Shown here one piece after another: positions 39,807 to 48,654 of a stretch of DNA of 64,000 nucleotides. The notes beneath the pieces were generated by a model. It searched no databases. It saw only the letters and a list, made by a program, of their open reading frames with translations, and had not been told where the DNA came from. The translations under genes and the position numbers were made by a program. The DNA is from Streptomyces sp. NBC_00440 (GTDB lineage Bacteria > Actinomycetota > Actinomycetes > Streptomycetales > Streptomycetaceae), in NCBI RefSeq assembly GCF_036014215.1, contig NZ_CP107921.1, forward strand, positions 8,243,501-8,307,500, given 5' to 3'. Every line of letters starts with the position of its first letter. Within the stretch, counting starts at the first letter, position 1.

Positions 39807-41483
39807 GTGCCGATGCGCGCGCCGACAGCTGACGTCTACGGCGCCTATCCGACGCTGACGGACGACCAGATCGCGATCCTGAGATCCTGCGGACAGGTAC
39901 AGCCGGTCGGCGAGGGAGAGCAGCTCTTCCGGGCGGGCGAACCCAGCGAGAAGTTCTTCGTCGTCCTCAGCGGCAACGTAGCCGTGGTCGAAGGCCACGG
40001 CGACCAAGAGCAGGTCGTCCAGTTGCACGGTCCGCACAGCTTCCTCGGCGAACTCGGCGTACTGGAGGGCCAGACCGCATTCCTCAGCGCGGTGGTGAGA
40101 ACACCAGGCGAGGTGCTGGCGGTGGGTTCGGGTGCTCTGCGCGAGCTGCTCAGCCGCGAACCCGCACTCGGCGACATGATCCTGCGGGCCTACCTGCTGC
40201 GCCGTACGATGCTGGCCGGCGCGGGCACAGGCTTCCGCATCATCGGCTCCGCCTTTTCCCCGGACACCCGGCGGCTACTGGAGTTCGCTGCCCGCAACCG
40301 CCTCCCGCACCGCTGGGCCGATCTGGAGAAGGACACCGAGGCCGAGGTGCTGCTGATGCGTCTTGGGATCGCTCCGGAGGAGACCCCGATCGTTGTCTGG
40401 AACGACTACCGGGTGCTGCGCAATCCCTCCAACGTCGAACTCGCCCGGGTCATCGGGCTGCGCACCGAGACCGCCGCGAAGGCCGTCTGTGACCTGGTGG
40501 TGGTCGGCGCGGGACCCGGGGGCCTGGCCGCCGCGGTGTACGGCGCCTCCGAGGGACTCTCCACCGTCGTGCTGGACGCCGCGGCGACCGGCGGCCAGGC
40601 CGGCACCTCCTCCCGGATCGAGAACTACCTCGGTTTCCCCGCCGGGATCTCCGGCATGGAGCTCGCTGAACGTGCCGTCGTACAGGCCAACCGGTTCGGC
40701 GCCCGGATTGACGTCCCCGCCGAGGCCGTCGGCCTTGAACAGCGGGACGGGAACAGCGTGGTACGGCTCGCCGACGGCGCCACGGTCACCGCCACCAACG
40801 TCGTGGTGGCCACCGGCGCCCGCTACCGGCGGCTGACCGCCCCCGGCGTCGAACGGTTCGAAGGACTCGGGGTCCACTACGCCGCCACCGTCTGGGAGGC
40901 GCGGACCTGCCGCCTTGACACGGTGGCGATCGTCGGCGGCGGCAACTCCGCCGGCCAGGCAGCCCTGTTCCTGGCGCGCGAGTCGCCCGCCGTCCATCTT
41001 CTGGTCCGTGGCGAAGACCTGGAACACAGCATGTCCCGCTATCTGATCGACCGGATCGAGCGGCACCCCCGGATCCATGTCCGGCTGCACACCGAAGTCC
41101 GGGAGGTGACCGGCGAGGACCGGGTCGAATCCCTCGTGGTCGAGAACAACCGCACCCGCGAGCAGCAAGTGGTTGCAGCCCGCGCCCTGTTCGTCTTCAT
41201 CGGCGCGCGTCCCGCCACCTCCTGGCTCGCAGACGCCGTCACCCTGGACCGGCGCGGCTTCATTCCGACTGGGCAGGACGTGGCCCAGGTAGCAGCGGAC
41301 CTCTGGAAGCCCCTAGCCCGAGCCCCGCTCGCGTTGGAGGCCAGTCTGCCGGGAGTCTTCGCCGTCGGTGACGTCCGCAGCGGCTCGGTCAAGCGGGTGG
41401 CCTCCGCAGTCGGTGAGGGCGCCATGGCTGTCCGTCTGGCGCACGAGCACCTCGGGGAGGCGGGACCACCCGCCATCCGATGA
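39807..41483 (+). CDS. cNMP-domain/thioredoxin-reductase-like flavoprotein
   Basis: A 558-residue two-part protein. Residues ~15-135 are a cyclic-nucleotide-type domain (GEQLFRAGEPSEKFFVVLSG, GPHSFLGELGVLEGQTAFLS). A ~90-residue linker with thioredoxin-like character (HRWADLEKDTEAEVLLMRLG) is followed by an FAD/NAD(P) oxidoreductase with VVVGAGPGGLAAAVYGASEG, GGQAGTSSRIENYLGFPAG, VAIVGGGNSAGQAALFLARE and VFAVGDVRSGSVKRVASAVG. The usual CxxC of thioredoxin reductase (Y-C-A-T-C) is replaced by YAATVWEARTC, so dithiol chemistry is probably lost. The phosphate-binding Arg of cNMP domains is Gln (EGQTA). GTG 39807 with GAAGGGAG upstream is the likely start. Confidence 0.82.
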   Translation: MPMRAPTADVYGAYPTLTDDQIAILRSCGQVQPVGEGEQLFRAGEPSEKFFVVLSGNVAVVEGHGDQEQVVQLHGPHSFLGELGVLEGQTAFLSAVVRTPGEVLAVGSGALRELLSREPALGDMILRAYLLRRTMLAGAGTGFRIIGSAFSPDTRRLLEFAARNRLPHRWADLEKDTEAEVLLMRLGIAPEETPIVVWNDYRVLRNPSNVELARVIGLRTETAAKAVCDLVVVGAGPGGLAAAVYGASEGLSTVVLDAAATGGQAGTSSRIENYLGFPAGISGMELAERAVVQANRFGARIDVPAEAVGLEQRDGNSVVRLADGATVTATNVVVATGARYRRLTAPGVERFEGLGVHYAATVWEARTCRLDTVAIVGGGNSAGQAALFLARESPAVHLLVRGEDLEHSMSRYLIDRIERHPRIHVRLHTEVREVTGEDRVESLVVENNRTREQQVVAARALFVFIGARPATSWLADAVTLDRRGFIPTGQDVAQVAADLWKPLARAPLALEASLPGVFAVGDVRSGSVKRVASAVGEGAMAVRLAHEHLGEAGPPAIR

Positions 41484-41742
41484 CCTCAGCTCATCCACAA
41501 CGCGAGAAGGGGCTGGACGCGTTCGATGAGCTGTCAACGGTTTGGTGGATGGCTGGTCGCCTGGGGCAGCCCGGAAAGCGGTGGTTACAGCGTGGCCGTC
41601 GGCCCGTTCGTCGTCGGCTATCAGTACGCCGGGCCGCGGGCCCGCTACATGTTCTCTTGCGGATTCCGATGGAGTTCGAGAGATTACCGACTGGTTGGCT
41701 CGGGTTGAAAAGGCCATCCGCATCGGCGGCTGCTCCCCGCTC
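41484..41742. other. Scrambled coding-like fragment
   Basis: At about 41540-41635 a plus-strand reading with good codon bias (GGWLVAWGSPESGGYSVAVG, PFVVGYQYAGPRARY) looks like part of a gene. It then changes frame (LADSDGVREITDWLARVEKA) before meeting the duplicated dehydrogenase segment. I do not recognise the source gene. Confidence 0.35.
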
Positions 41743-41877
41743 CCGGCCCTTGACCTGTGTGGTCTCGCACTGCGAGTGCAGGCCTTGCCCGCACATCCAG
41801 CACGTGCCGCACGAGACGTTGAAGGGAACGACGCGGTCCCCGACCGAAAGTGCTGTGACCTCCGGCCCCATCGCCTC
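41743..41877 (-). repeat. 135-bp duplicate of the alcohol dehydrogenase gene
   Basis: The reverse complement of this segment matches 24249-24386 at nearly every base. I see one substitution near its upstream end (GATGGGG against GATCGGG) and one missing GTC triplet (GTCGTCGTT to GTCGTT). It encodes the structural zinc loop CGTCWMCGQGLHSQC in the reverse frame. Identity at silent positions implies a recent copy. It sits exactly between unrelated sequence and the cas1e remnant. Confidence 0.9.
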
Positions 41878-42149
41878 ATTGCCGACCTCTACAAGACCGA
41901 GATCGGTATCCCCCTCGCGTTCGACATCGCAGCCGAAGACGAGCAGGACGTCGGCCCGCGCACTCGCCGCGGACTGCGCGACCGCATTCACGCGACCGGA
42001 CTCCTGGACCGCTATGTAGCCGAAATCAAACAGCTACTGCTGCCCGACAGACCGAACGCAGGAGACGAGCTCGACCGCGTCCCGCTTCAGAGCGACCAAG
42101 GCCACCAGGTGGCAGCTCGCGTCAACTACGGAACCGAAGAAACGCCCAT
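41878..42149 (+). pseudogene. cas1e: Type I-E CRISPR integrase Cas1e, C-terminal remnant
   Basis: The plus-strand frame starting at the junction with the duplicated segment reads IADLYKTEIGIPLAFDIAAE, then RRGLRDRIHATGLLDRYVAE and IKQLLLPD, with a polar tail ending NYGTEETP. This is the Cas1e C-terminal helical domain pattern (DIADLYK, IPLAFxxAAE, RRxxRDxI). The N-terminal ~200 residues with the first metal ligands are absent, replaced by the dehydrogenase fragment. It is followed immediately by cas2e in the normal order, so this is the decayed adaptation module of a type I-E system. Confidence 0.72.
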
Positions 42150-42614
42150 CTGGTCACCGTCACCGTCCTCACCAACTGCCCACCTGGGCTTCGGAGATTC
42201 CGCACCCGCTGGCTGCTCGAAATCTCGGCGGGTGTCTTCATCGGTAACCCCTCAGCCCGCATCCGCGACGTCTTGTGGCACGAAGTCCGCCATTACGCCG
42301 GCCAAGGCCGCGCCCTGCTCGCCCACACCTCGAACAATGAACAGGGCTTCACCTTCCGCACGCACGATCACGCATGGCATCCGACCGACCATGAGGGCCT
42401 GACCCTGATCCAGCGCCCCGTTGCCCAAGCCCCGGTGAGGTGGCGCTCGACCGCCACGGTGTATGAGGCGGGCGGGGCCGACAGAGGTACGACGCGAGCA
42501 CGCGGCAACAGAGGTGTGCCTCCGCTCCCCGCCCGTCCGCAGTTGCCCGGCGGCGGCATCGGCTTCGGTGATGGGCGCCGCCGGGCATTCAGACAGGATC
42601 GCAGCAGCCACTGA
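42150..42614 (+). pseudogene. cas2e: Type I-E Cas2e, nearly full length without a clear start
   Basis: The reading VTVTVLTNCPPGLRRFRTRW, LLEISAGVFIGNPSARIRDV, LWHEVRHYAGQGRALLAHT, NEQGFTFRTHDHAWHPTDHE and GLTLIQRP is the complete Cas2e fold with its RNA-recognition-like strand order. The frame begins without ATG or GTG; CTG at 42150 or a lost start are the options. It runs about 60 residues past the normal family end to a stop at 42614. No cascade genes or repeat array were found nearby, so the protein has no evident partner. Cas2e identity is strong by motif memory. Confidence 0.75.
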
Positions 42615-42681
42615 CACCGAGCGGCCTCGGACCCGACGTGCCTACGCTCCGGGGCACTGGAGAGGAGGCCTCTGCCGTATC

Positions 42682-42951
42682 TCAGTGGTCGATCGGGGCT
42701 GCAGCCCGTAGTACGGCGGCGGCATGGGCGTTCCACTCGCGGAGAGTGTCCGTGGAAGGGATTGCGCCGGGAACAAGGACGTAGTCGCGTCGGTGGAGGA
42801 CTGTCCTCATCTCCGGCTGCTCGCTGAGGTACTCCCAGTGTGCGGTCTCGCTCTGCTCCGGGGCTCGCCCCGTACTCAGAAGCCGATGGATCTGGTCCGC
42901 CAGGCCGAGGAACTGGTGGTACAGGTTGCTGCGCTCTTCTGCCTTCCCCAT
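42682..42951 (-). CDS. Small hypothetical protein, 89 residues
   Basis: A short charged, soluble protein with good codon bias (GKAEERSNLYHQFLGLADQI, HRLLSTGRAPEQSETAHWEY, LREWNAHAAAVLRAAAPIDH). ATG at 42951 has GAGGGAAG close upstream; an in-frame GTG four codons earlier is an alternative. I do not recognise the family. It stands alone between the cas remnants and a gene-poor stretch. Confidence 0.5.
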   Translation of the reverse strand: MGKAEERSNLYHQFLGLADQIHRLLSTGRAPEQSETAHWEYLSEQPEMRTVLHRRDYVLVPGAIPSTDTLREWNAHAAAVLRAAAPIDH

Positions 42952-43666
42952 GTCTTCCCTCACGTTTGTGTCGCGCTGTGCTCACATTATCCACACAAAC
43001 GTACGGGGTCTCCAGTGATTGGCATCGCCGGAGCGAGAGGGCACACCGTAAGGACAGCTGTGGGCAGTTCGGTCGATCCGGCCTGGATGCCGGCCAGTCT
43101 TCCCTGGCCGCCACCGGCGAGTCGGGCCACCTGGTTCGCGACGCGGCACACAGGGTTGCGGGGAGGGGGAGCAGCGTGACCGCTGCTCTCGCTGCCCAGT
43201 GGGCAAAAGATGAACCTGTGCGGCCCGGGCCGCCGTTACCGGTGCTGACCGCTCCTCGCCATCCGACGGTGGCTTGAGCCAGCGGCCTTCTGGGCGCGCC
43301 GTCGTACGGGTGACGATGTCCGTTGCGCGGGCGGAGTACCGCCATCTGTGACGCATGATCACTTCTCGTGGATGGCTGTGCACCGCTGTGGAGGTCCGCG
43401 AGCAGTCCCAGCGCCAACTGCCGTACACGCAGGCGAGGTTCCAGCCGGGTGAAACGGCCCGCGATCCGGCCGATGCGGGCCGTGGAACATCGCCTGCCAT
43501 CGGGCAGGCACTACGCTGTGACCTGCGGCCATCGCTTCATCATCAGTCCACACACCTGACGATGATCACCGGTGGCCCCAGATGTCTGGTTACCGGGTTC
43601 CTCCAGCAGGATCACCACTCGGCTGAAGTACTGGCTACGCTGTACTTCGAGGATCGAGGAGAAGGC
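42952..43666. other. 715-bp stretch with no recognisable gene
   Basis: Frames on both strands are open in places but have low-complexity Arg/Pro/Ser-rich translations typical of antisense readings in GC-rich DNA. The last ~100 bases carry the promoter and leader of the DUF5946 gene. No repeats or hairpins stood out. Confidence 0.4.
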
Positions 43667-44122
43667 ATGGAACCTTGCCTGGAGTGCGGTGCACCGATAG
43701 CTCCGCGATCCTGCGACGAGCTGTTCCACGCCTTGCTCGCTCTGGACCATTCACGTCAGGCACCGTGGGGGCCGCTGCACGGTGTCTCAGTCTCCTGCTT
43801 CCTGCTCCAACATCCCAGTCGGCTTCCTGCCGACGACGGCGCGATGGCTTGGGCGCTCCTGCGTGCGTACCTCGAAGGCGGCCTCGACGAAGTGAACCAG
43901 CTCGTCGGTCATGCTCGTCGTAGCAACTCCCATCGTGCGAAGGGCGAGCCTTCACGAGTGGTCCGGGACGCGGCCTTGCTGCACCGGGACGCGCCGCGAT
44001 CCTCTTTCTCCGTCACGATCCAAGACGTCGCCGTCGATGGGACGTTCCCCTCGTCGGAGTTCACGCAACGCGTCAAGGCTTGGGTCGCCGCGACGGTCGA
44101 CGCGTGGAGCTGCGGCACGTGA
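43667..44122 (+). CDS. DUF5946 family protein
   Basis: A 151-residue protein of unknown function. Family features are the N-terminal CLECGAPIAPRSCDELFHAL, LALDHSRQAPWGPLHGVSVS and CFLLQHPSRLPADDGAMAWA, with Cys and His residues that could bind a metal (C4, C7, C15, and His in LHG and LQHP). The C-terminal half is mixed (FSVTIQDVAVDGTFPSSEF). ATG at 43667 follows GGAGAAGG. The longer upstream frame has no coding character. No operon partner is seen. Confidence 0.7.
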   Translation: MEPCLECGAPIAPRSCDELFHALLALDHSRQAPWGPLHGVSVSCFLLQHPSRLPADDGAMAWALLRAYLEGGLDEVNQLVGHARRSNSHRAKGEPSRVVRDAALLHRDAPRSSFSVTIQDVAVDGTFPSSEFTQRVKAWVAATVDAWSCGT

Positions 44123-44227
44123 CCGGAGAGGCCGTGGCCCGCCGAAGACGGCCCACGCATTCATAGGTTCTTCGGCCTGTCCACGACCGCACTCACGACG
44201 CTGGTCCGCCTGAGGCCGACTTTCCCC

Positions 44228-44495
44228 GGCCTCCGCCGACGGGATCCGCTTCACCGTGCCCGTGCAGACCCTGTACGCGGGGTCGAACCCCCGGTATTTC
44301 GGGCTGCGGCACAAGGGCGCCACCTGGCTGAACGTGGTAAACGACCGAGTGATGGGGCTGGGCGGGGTGGTCGTGCCGGGCACGCTGCGCGGCTCGCTGT
44401 TCATCCTGGACGCCATCCACGCCCGCGACGGCGGCCCGAAGCCGGAGACCGCCATCACCGACACCGCGTCGTACTCCGAAGCGGGCCCCGCTTGA
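44228..44495 (+). pseudogene. Tn3-family transposase fragment
   Basis: The reading ADGIRFTVPVQTLYAGSNPR, YFGLRHKGATWLNVVNDRVM, GLGGVVVPGTLRGSLFILDA and GGPKPETAITDTASYSE matches the central catalytic region of Tn3 transposases (the second catalytic Asp is in TDTASYS). It is about 90 residues of a ~1000-residue protein, with frame disruption at both ends. Confidence 0.65.
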
Positions 44496-44784
44496 CCAGG
44501 GGATGACCGTACGGCGGGGCCAGGGTTACACCCTGCGCGTCAGCACCACCCAGGCGAGCCACCGCCAGATCCTCAACCACTGCCGGCCGCTCGACGGCGC
44601 CCAGGGCGTCCCGACGATCCCGGCCCAGCGCAAGGCCCGCCGCGAGTACGAGAACCGTGTCAGCACACTCACACCGCCCGGAGCGTGATCGTTCTCATCG
44701 CCAACTTCTGTACCGATTTCCCCGAGGCCGTGATCGAGGACATCCGGCCGTGTCCAGGTAGTCCGTGACGGCCCCGTGAGGGTG
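44496..44784. other. Remnant stretch after the Tn3 fragment
   Basis: A 61-residue plus-strand frame (44503-44688: GYTLRVSTTQASHRQILNHC, then PAQRKARREYENRVSTL) has moderate coding character and may be another transposon piece. I cannot name it. The rest shows nothing. Confidence 0.3.
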
Positions 44785-45537
44785 TCAGACCTGGCCGTAA
44801 CCGCCGTCGACCTGGTAGTCGGCGCCGTTGACGTGGGAGGCCGCGTCCGAGGCGACGAAGGCGATGACGGCGGCGACCTCTTCCGCGGTACCGGCCCGGG
44901 TCATCGGGGTCCCGGTGGCCATCGTGGCGATGAGCGCCTCGCGTTCCTCGGCGGTGGCGGCCAGTTGTGCGATACCGGGCGTGTCCGTCGGGCCCGGGCT
45001 CACCACGTTCACCCGGATCCCGCGTGGGGTCAGCTCAAGGGCCCAGGTACGGGCGAGGGCGCGGACCCCGGCCTTGGAGGCCGCGTAGAGACTCCGCCCG
45101 CGCGACGCCTTGTGCGCGGCCATCGAGCCGGTGAGGACGATGACACCGCCGTCCGCCAGCAGCGGCAGCGCCTTCTGGACGGTCATGATCGTGCCGGTGA
45201 TGTTGACGTCGAAGACCGTCCTGATGACGTCCAAGGTGATGGTTCCCAGCGGTGCGGTCGCGATCGCCGCCGCGTTGACGACCAGTACGTCCAGCCGGCC
45301 GCTGCGCCGCTCCACCTGCGCGAAGAGCCGGTCGAGGTCGTCGGCCGAGCGCGAGTCGGCCCGCACCCCGATGACATCACCCGGTATGTCCGCGGCCGCC
45401 GCCGTCAGGGCGTCCTGGTCCCGTCCCGTGATGTAGACGGTGCCGCCCCCTTCGGTGATCTTCCGCGCGGTGACGTGGCCGATACCGGCACTCCCGCCCG
45501 TCACGACCGCGACCTTGTTGTGAAATGCGTTGCTCAT
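44785..45537 (-). CDS. SDR oxidoreductase (divergent from XRE regulator)
   Basis: A 250-residue classical SDR: cofactor loop VTGGSAGIGHVTARKITEGG, TGRD after the second strand (NADP-type Arg possible), VVNAAAIATA, catalytic Ser in VLTGSMAAHKAS, YAASKAGVRALART for Tyr/Lys, and GADYQVDGGYGQV at the end. ATG at 45537 gives the normal family N-terminus. It is transcribed away from the XRE regulator at 45724 across a 186-bp spacer, the classic arrangement in which the regulator controls the SDR. Substrate unknown. Confidence 0.87.
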   Translation of the reverse strand: MSNAFHNKVAVVTGGSAGIGHVTARKITEGGGTVYITGRDQDALTAAAADIPGDVIGVRADSRSADDLDRLFAQVERRSGRLDVLVVNAAAIATAPLGTITLDVIRTVFDVNITGTIMTVQKALPLLADGGVIVLTGSMAAHKASRGRSLYAASKAGVRALARTWALELTPRGIRVNVVSPGPTDTPGIAQLAATAEEREALIATMATGTPMTRAGTAEEVAAVIAFVASDAASHVNGADYQVDGGYGQV

Positions 45538-45723
45538 GGAACTCGTCGTCCGTTCATCTGGGTAGCCGTCCTTGGGGAACCTCGTGCAAGACGTCCCGGG
45601 AACGTCCTGAGGAACACAGGCGGTTCGAGCCTGCGCCTTGTGCGGACACTGGTTCCAGAAGCCTGCTGATACTGGTACTGGCAGCACCAGGCCGACGCCT
45701 CCCGGCTCTGGCACAGTGGACAG

Positions 45724-46629
45724 GTGCCGACGACCACGAACCGGACCGAACTGCGGGAGTTCCTGCGCTCACGACGCGCGCGGGTCTCACCCGAGGATGT
45801 CGGCATCCTCCCGGGAGTCCGGCGGCGCACCCCCGGACTGCGCCGCGAGGAGGTCGCCCAGCTGGCCGGTGTCGGCATCACCTGGTACACGTGGCTGGAG
45901 CAGGGGCGGCCGATCAACGTCAGCTCCCAGGTGCTCGACGCGGTGGCCCGCACGCTGTTTCTGGGTGCCGCCGAGCGTGACCACCTCTACCGTCTGGCCG
46001 AGGTCCCCCAGCCCCCGGTCATCAGCGATCCGCCGACCGAGCTCCCCGGCCACCTCGACACCGTCCTGGGAGCCCTGGACCCGTTGCCCGCCATGTTGGT
46101 CGACGCCCGCACCGACGTGCTGCGCTGGAACCGCGCATACGCGGCCCTGCACCCCGCTCTGGTCAGTGCTCCGCCCGGCAAGCGCAACACCCTCTGGCAC
46201 CTCTTCGCGGCACCGGAGGGGCAGCACCACATCGTCAACCGCGACGAGCAGGCGCCCGAGGCCGTGGCAGGGTTCCGCTATCGCTACAGCCAGAACGCGG
46301 GCGACCCGCGATGGCAGGACTTCGTCACCCGTCTGTGCACCGCCAGCCCGCTGTTCTCCCGGCTCTGGGCCACGCACGACGTCGCTCCACCGCACCTGTG
46401 CGACAAGCGCTATGACGTCACGGGGATCGGCGAAGTGAGCCTGCGTGCCACCGGCATGGAACTGACCGACCACCCCGGCGTCCGCCTCGTCGTCCAGACC
46501 CCCACCGACATGCGCAGCCGCGAGAACATCGACCGCCTGCTGCGCGGGTACTCAGCGACGGAACGGCCGGCGCCAAGCTCGACGCGTGGGCTGACCTGCA
46601 ACCCGCGGGCAGTCGCTCCGCCGACCTGA
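45724..46629 (+). CDS. XRE/MmyB-type transcriptional regulator
   Basis: A 301-residue regulator with an N-terminal helix-turn-helix (RELREFLRSRRARVSPED, RRTPGLRREEVAQLAGVGIT, WYTWLEQGRPINVSSQVLDA) and the MmyB-like ligand domain (LDPLPAMLVDARTDVLRWN, NTLWHLFAAPEG, GDPRWQDFVTRL, HPGVRLVVQTPTD). The natural C-terminus seems to end near RENIDRLLRGY. The final ~28 codons read through a dispersed 123-bp repeat in a foreign frame, so the tail is probably replaced. GTG 45724 is the start. It is divergent from the SDR gene. Confidence 0.83.
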   Translation: MPTTTNRTELREFLRSRRARVSPEDVGILPGVRRRTPGLRREEVAQLAGVGITWYTWLEQGRPINVSSQVLDAVARTLFLGAAERDHLYRLAEVPQPPVISDPPTELPGHLDTVLGALDPLPAMLVDARTDVLRWNRAYAALHPALVSAPPGKRNTLWHLFAAPEGQHHIVNRDEQAPEAVAGFRYRYSQNAGDPRWQDFVTRLCTASPLFSRLWATHDVAPPHLCDKRYDVTGIGEVSLRATGMELTDHPGVRLVVQTPTDMRSRENIDRLLRGYSATERPAPSSTRGLTCNPRAVAPPT

Positions 46630-46667
46630 ACCGGCTCGGACACCGATCCCCGGGAAGCGCCGGATGA
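46545..46667 (+). repeat. Dispersed 123-bp repeat, copy B
   Basis: Partner of 6696-6818 (about 85% identity by hand, no gaps). Its conserved frame (SDGTAGAKLDAWADLQPAG, then NRLGHRSPGSAG) differs from the frame used by the overlapping regulator gene, which therefore ends inside it. Confidence 0.7.
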
Positions 46668-47016
46668 CGCCTGCATCCCGGTGACTGGGCACCAGGAACG
46701 TCAGATCAGTCGGGGACCGAACCGCTCCTGAGCAGGCAGAGCGACGCCAGATTCCGAGCCCTGATTCGAAGGCCGCGAAATCGTCTCACCAACAGCCAGC
46801 GATGCGGGTCCAGGGCCACCGTCAACCACCTTTCTGCCAGCCCGAAGACATAGGAGCAGAGGCCGGCCCGCCGACCCTGGGAACTCGGCGTGTGGGAGTG
46901 GGTAGTTCCAGATGTGGATGTGCCCGTGTCAGCCTTGCTGTGTGGTGCCTGTGCGGGCCAGTCTTGAGGTCGACCGGCCCGCCGAACAAGGGCCACAAAC
47001 GAACGGGGACTTCTTC
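46668..47016. other. Intergenic stretch before the I36-type gene
   Basis: No intact gene is supported. A minus-strand scrap at about 46710-46860 (LCSYVFGLAERWLTVALDPH, RWLLVRRFRGLRIRARN) has some coding character. The 3' part must hold the promoter of the secreted protein gene. Confidence 0.3.
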
Positions 47017-47406
47017 ATGCTGCGCAGAATCACGACGGCACTTGCTGCTGGTGCGTTGCTTGCTGGGATCGGACTGGCAAGCAGCGGGACAGCGTCGGCC
47101 GCGCCCGCCGGCGGTCCCTGGGTGGGATGCCCGTACGGGGCTGTGTGCATCTATGGCCAGGACGTCAATCCATGGGGCAGCCCCCACCCGACGGACGTGT
47201 ATTACAGCTACGGTGCCCACAACTTGAGCGGCAAGTACGGCCACCACTACATCGTCAACAATCAGTACAACGGCGCCAGCGTCAGCCTGTGCTCGGGCTA
47301 CAACGGCGTCGGATGTCACCCTCAACTCCCGGCGCAGAACGCGCAAACCTACGACCTGACACCCGTCAACTCCATCACTCTCAACCGCGACCCCATCCTG
47401 GGATAG
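47017..47406 (+). CDS. Secreted peptidase-inhibitor I36-like protein
   Basis: A 129-residue exported protein. A Sec signal peptide (MLRRITTALAAGALLAGIG, cleavage likely after ASA near residue 28) precedes a small beta-rich domain with four cysteines: CPYGAVCIYGQD and LCSGYNGVGCHPQ. The C-P-x-G-x-x-C-x-Y opening is typical of the I36 (SMPI-like) family of small extracellular proteins in Streptomyces, some of which inhibit metalloproteases. ATG at 47017 is chosen for the signal peptide; GGGGAC upstream is a weak ribosome site. Confidence 0.75.
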   Translation: MLRRITTALAAGALLAGIGLASSGTASAAPAGGPWVGCPYGAVCIYGQDVNPWGSPHPTDVYYSYGAHNLSGKYGHHYIVNNQYNGASVSLCSGYNGVGCHPQLPAQNAQTYDLTPVNSITLNRDPILG

Positions 47407-47639
47407 GCGCTGTCTTCAGCAGCCTCGCGCCGGGCATGAGCCGCCGCTGCGGGGGCGGGGGCTGGCCCGTATCAGGGCCATTGGACGACGAGTTGAGCGC
47501 GTGGTACGCGGTGCGCAGGGAAGGGAGCGATGCGAGTAGGTCGTTGTGGCTCGGGGCGGCCCGCTATGGGGCCGTCTCGTACTCGACGGTCGACTGCCCA
47601 CTGGGACGACATGCTCCGGGTGGCGGGCTCCCTAGGGAC

Positions 47640-47910
47640 CGCTGCGCGACCCGGACGCGCCAGAGCTGGACGAGGACGACCGGTCGCGCTGGGGCTCGAC
47701 TGTCATCGGCTGATCCTGGGCGCGGCGGCTGATCTTCTTGCCCAGGCCCAGCGGCGGGGAACGGCGCGCGCCGACCTGACCGCCGACGGCCTGGTCCAAC
47801 TTGTCGTCGGGATTGCGCTGTCCACAGCTCGTGGCCACGACGCGCAACAGCCCGACCGGCTGGTCACTCTGGTGCTTGATGCCGCGTACGGGACACCACT
47901 TCAGAACTAG
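47640..47910 (+). pseudogene. TetR-type regulator C-terminal remnant (tentative)
   Basis: The reading LILGAAADLLAQAQRRGTAR, ADLTADGLVQLVVGIALSTA and PDRLVTLVLDAAYG resembles the ligand domain end of TetR regulators. Upstream, LRDPDAPELDEDDRSRWG lies in another frame and the DNA-binding domain is missing. Sequence between 47407 and 47640 and between 47911 and 48130 shows nothing I can name. Confidence 0.4.
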
Positions 47911-48129
47911 TGATCGCAGCGATGTCCTCTGCACGTCAGCTTGTACCTGACTGTGTACATCAGCTCGTACACCGACAGGGAGGGACCACCTCGCCCTGCG
48001 AGCGATCTGCCTCACAGTAATGTCGGTGCAATACAACACAGCCGGTGGCCGGCGTCTCGAATGCCGCGTCCGCAGACGGCCAGCTCAATCGTCACACGAA
48101 CTTCACCGCACACGGCTTCTGCGGATGCA

Positions 48130-48647
48130 AGCAGGATGTTCATCATCGACGCCATCCGATCCGGCCTGCCACCCCACATCGCCCAGGCCATCGCCGGACA
48201 TGCCAACATCACCATGGGCTACCACGCCGTCTACCCCAACGAGACCATCGAGGCCCACCGCGCCTTCATCTCCGCCGCCGAGCACTGCGCCCGGCCGAGG
48301 AGTACCGCGCCCCCACCGACGCCGAATGGGAAGACTTCCTGGGCCACTTCGAACGCCGCAAACTCTCCGTCGGCACCTGCGCCCGGGCGTACGGCACCGC
48401 CTGTATTCACGAACACGCCTGCGTCCGCTGCTCCCTGCTCCGTCCCGACCCGGGACAGCGAGACCGCGTGGTGGAAATCCGCGACAACCTCATCGTCCGG
48501 ATCACCGAAGCTGAACGTGAAGGATGGCTCGGCGAGTTTGAGGGGCTCCGCGCCAGTCTCGCTGGGGCACAGAACAAGATCAACCAGATTGACGCCTCCT
48601 CACTAAAGCACACAGTGGACGTCGGTCTCGCCGCCCGACGACGATGA
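48130..48647 (+). pseudogene. Tyrosine recombinase C-terminal remnant
   Basis: The C-terminal catalytic segment of a Streptomyces integrase is readable: DAIRSGLPPHIAQAIAGHAN, ITMGYHAVYPNETIEAHRAF, then in the next frame RRALRPAEEYRAPTDAEWED, GTCARAYGTACIHEHACVRC and a coiled C-terminus. A frame change near 48285 separates the parts and the N-terminal two thirds are absent. Confidence 0.65.
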
Positions 48648-48654
48648 ACCGCGG

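Noticed and set aside
42400..43350. Search for a type I-E repeat array downstream of cas2e
   Set aside because: No recurring 28-29-bp repeat was visible; the region has no regularly spaced repeats.
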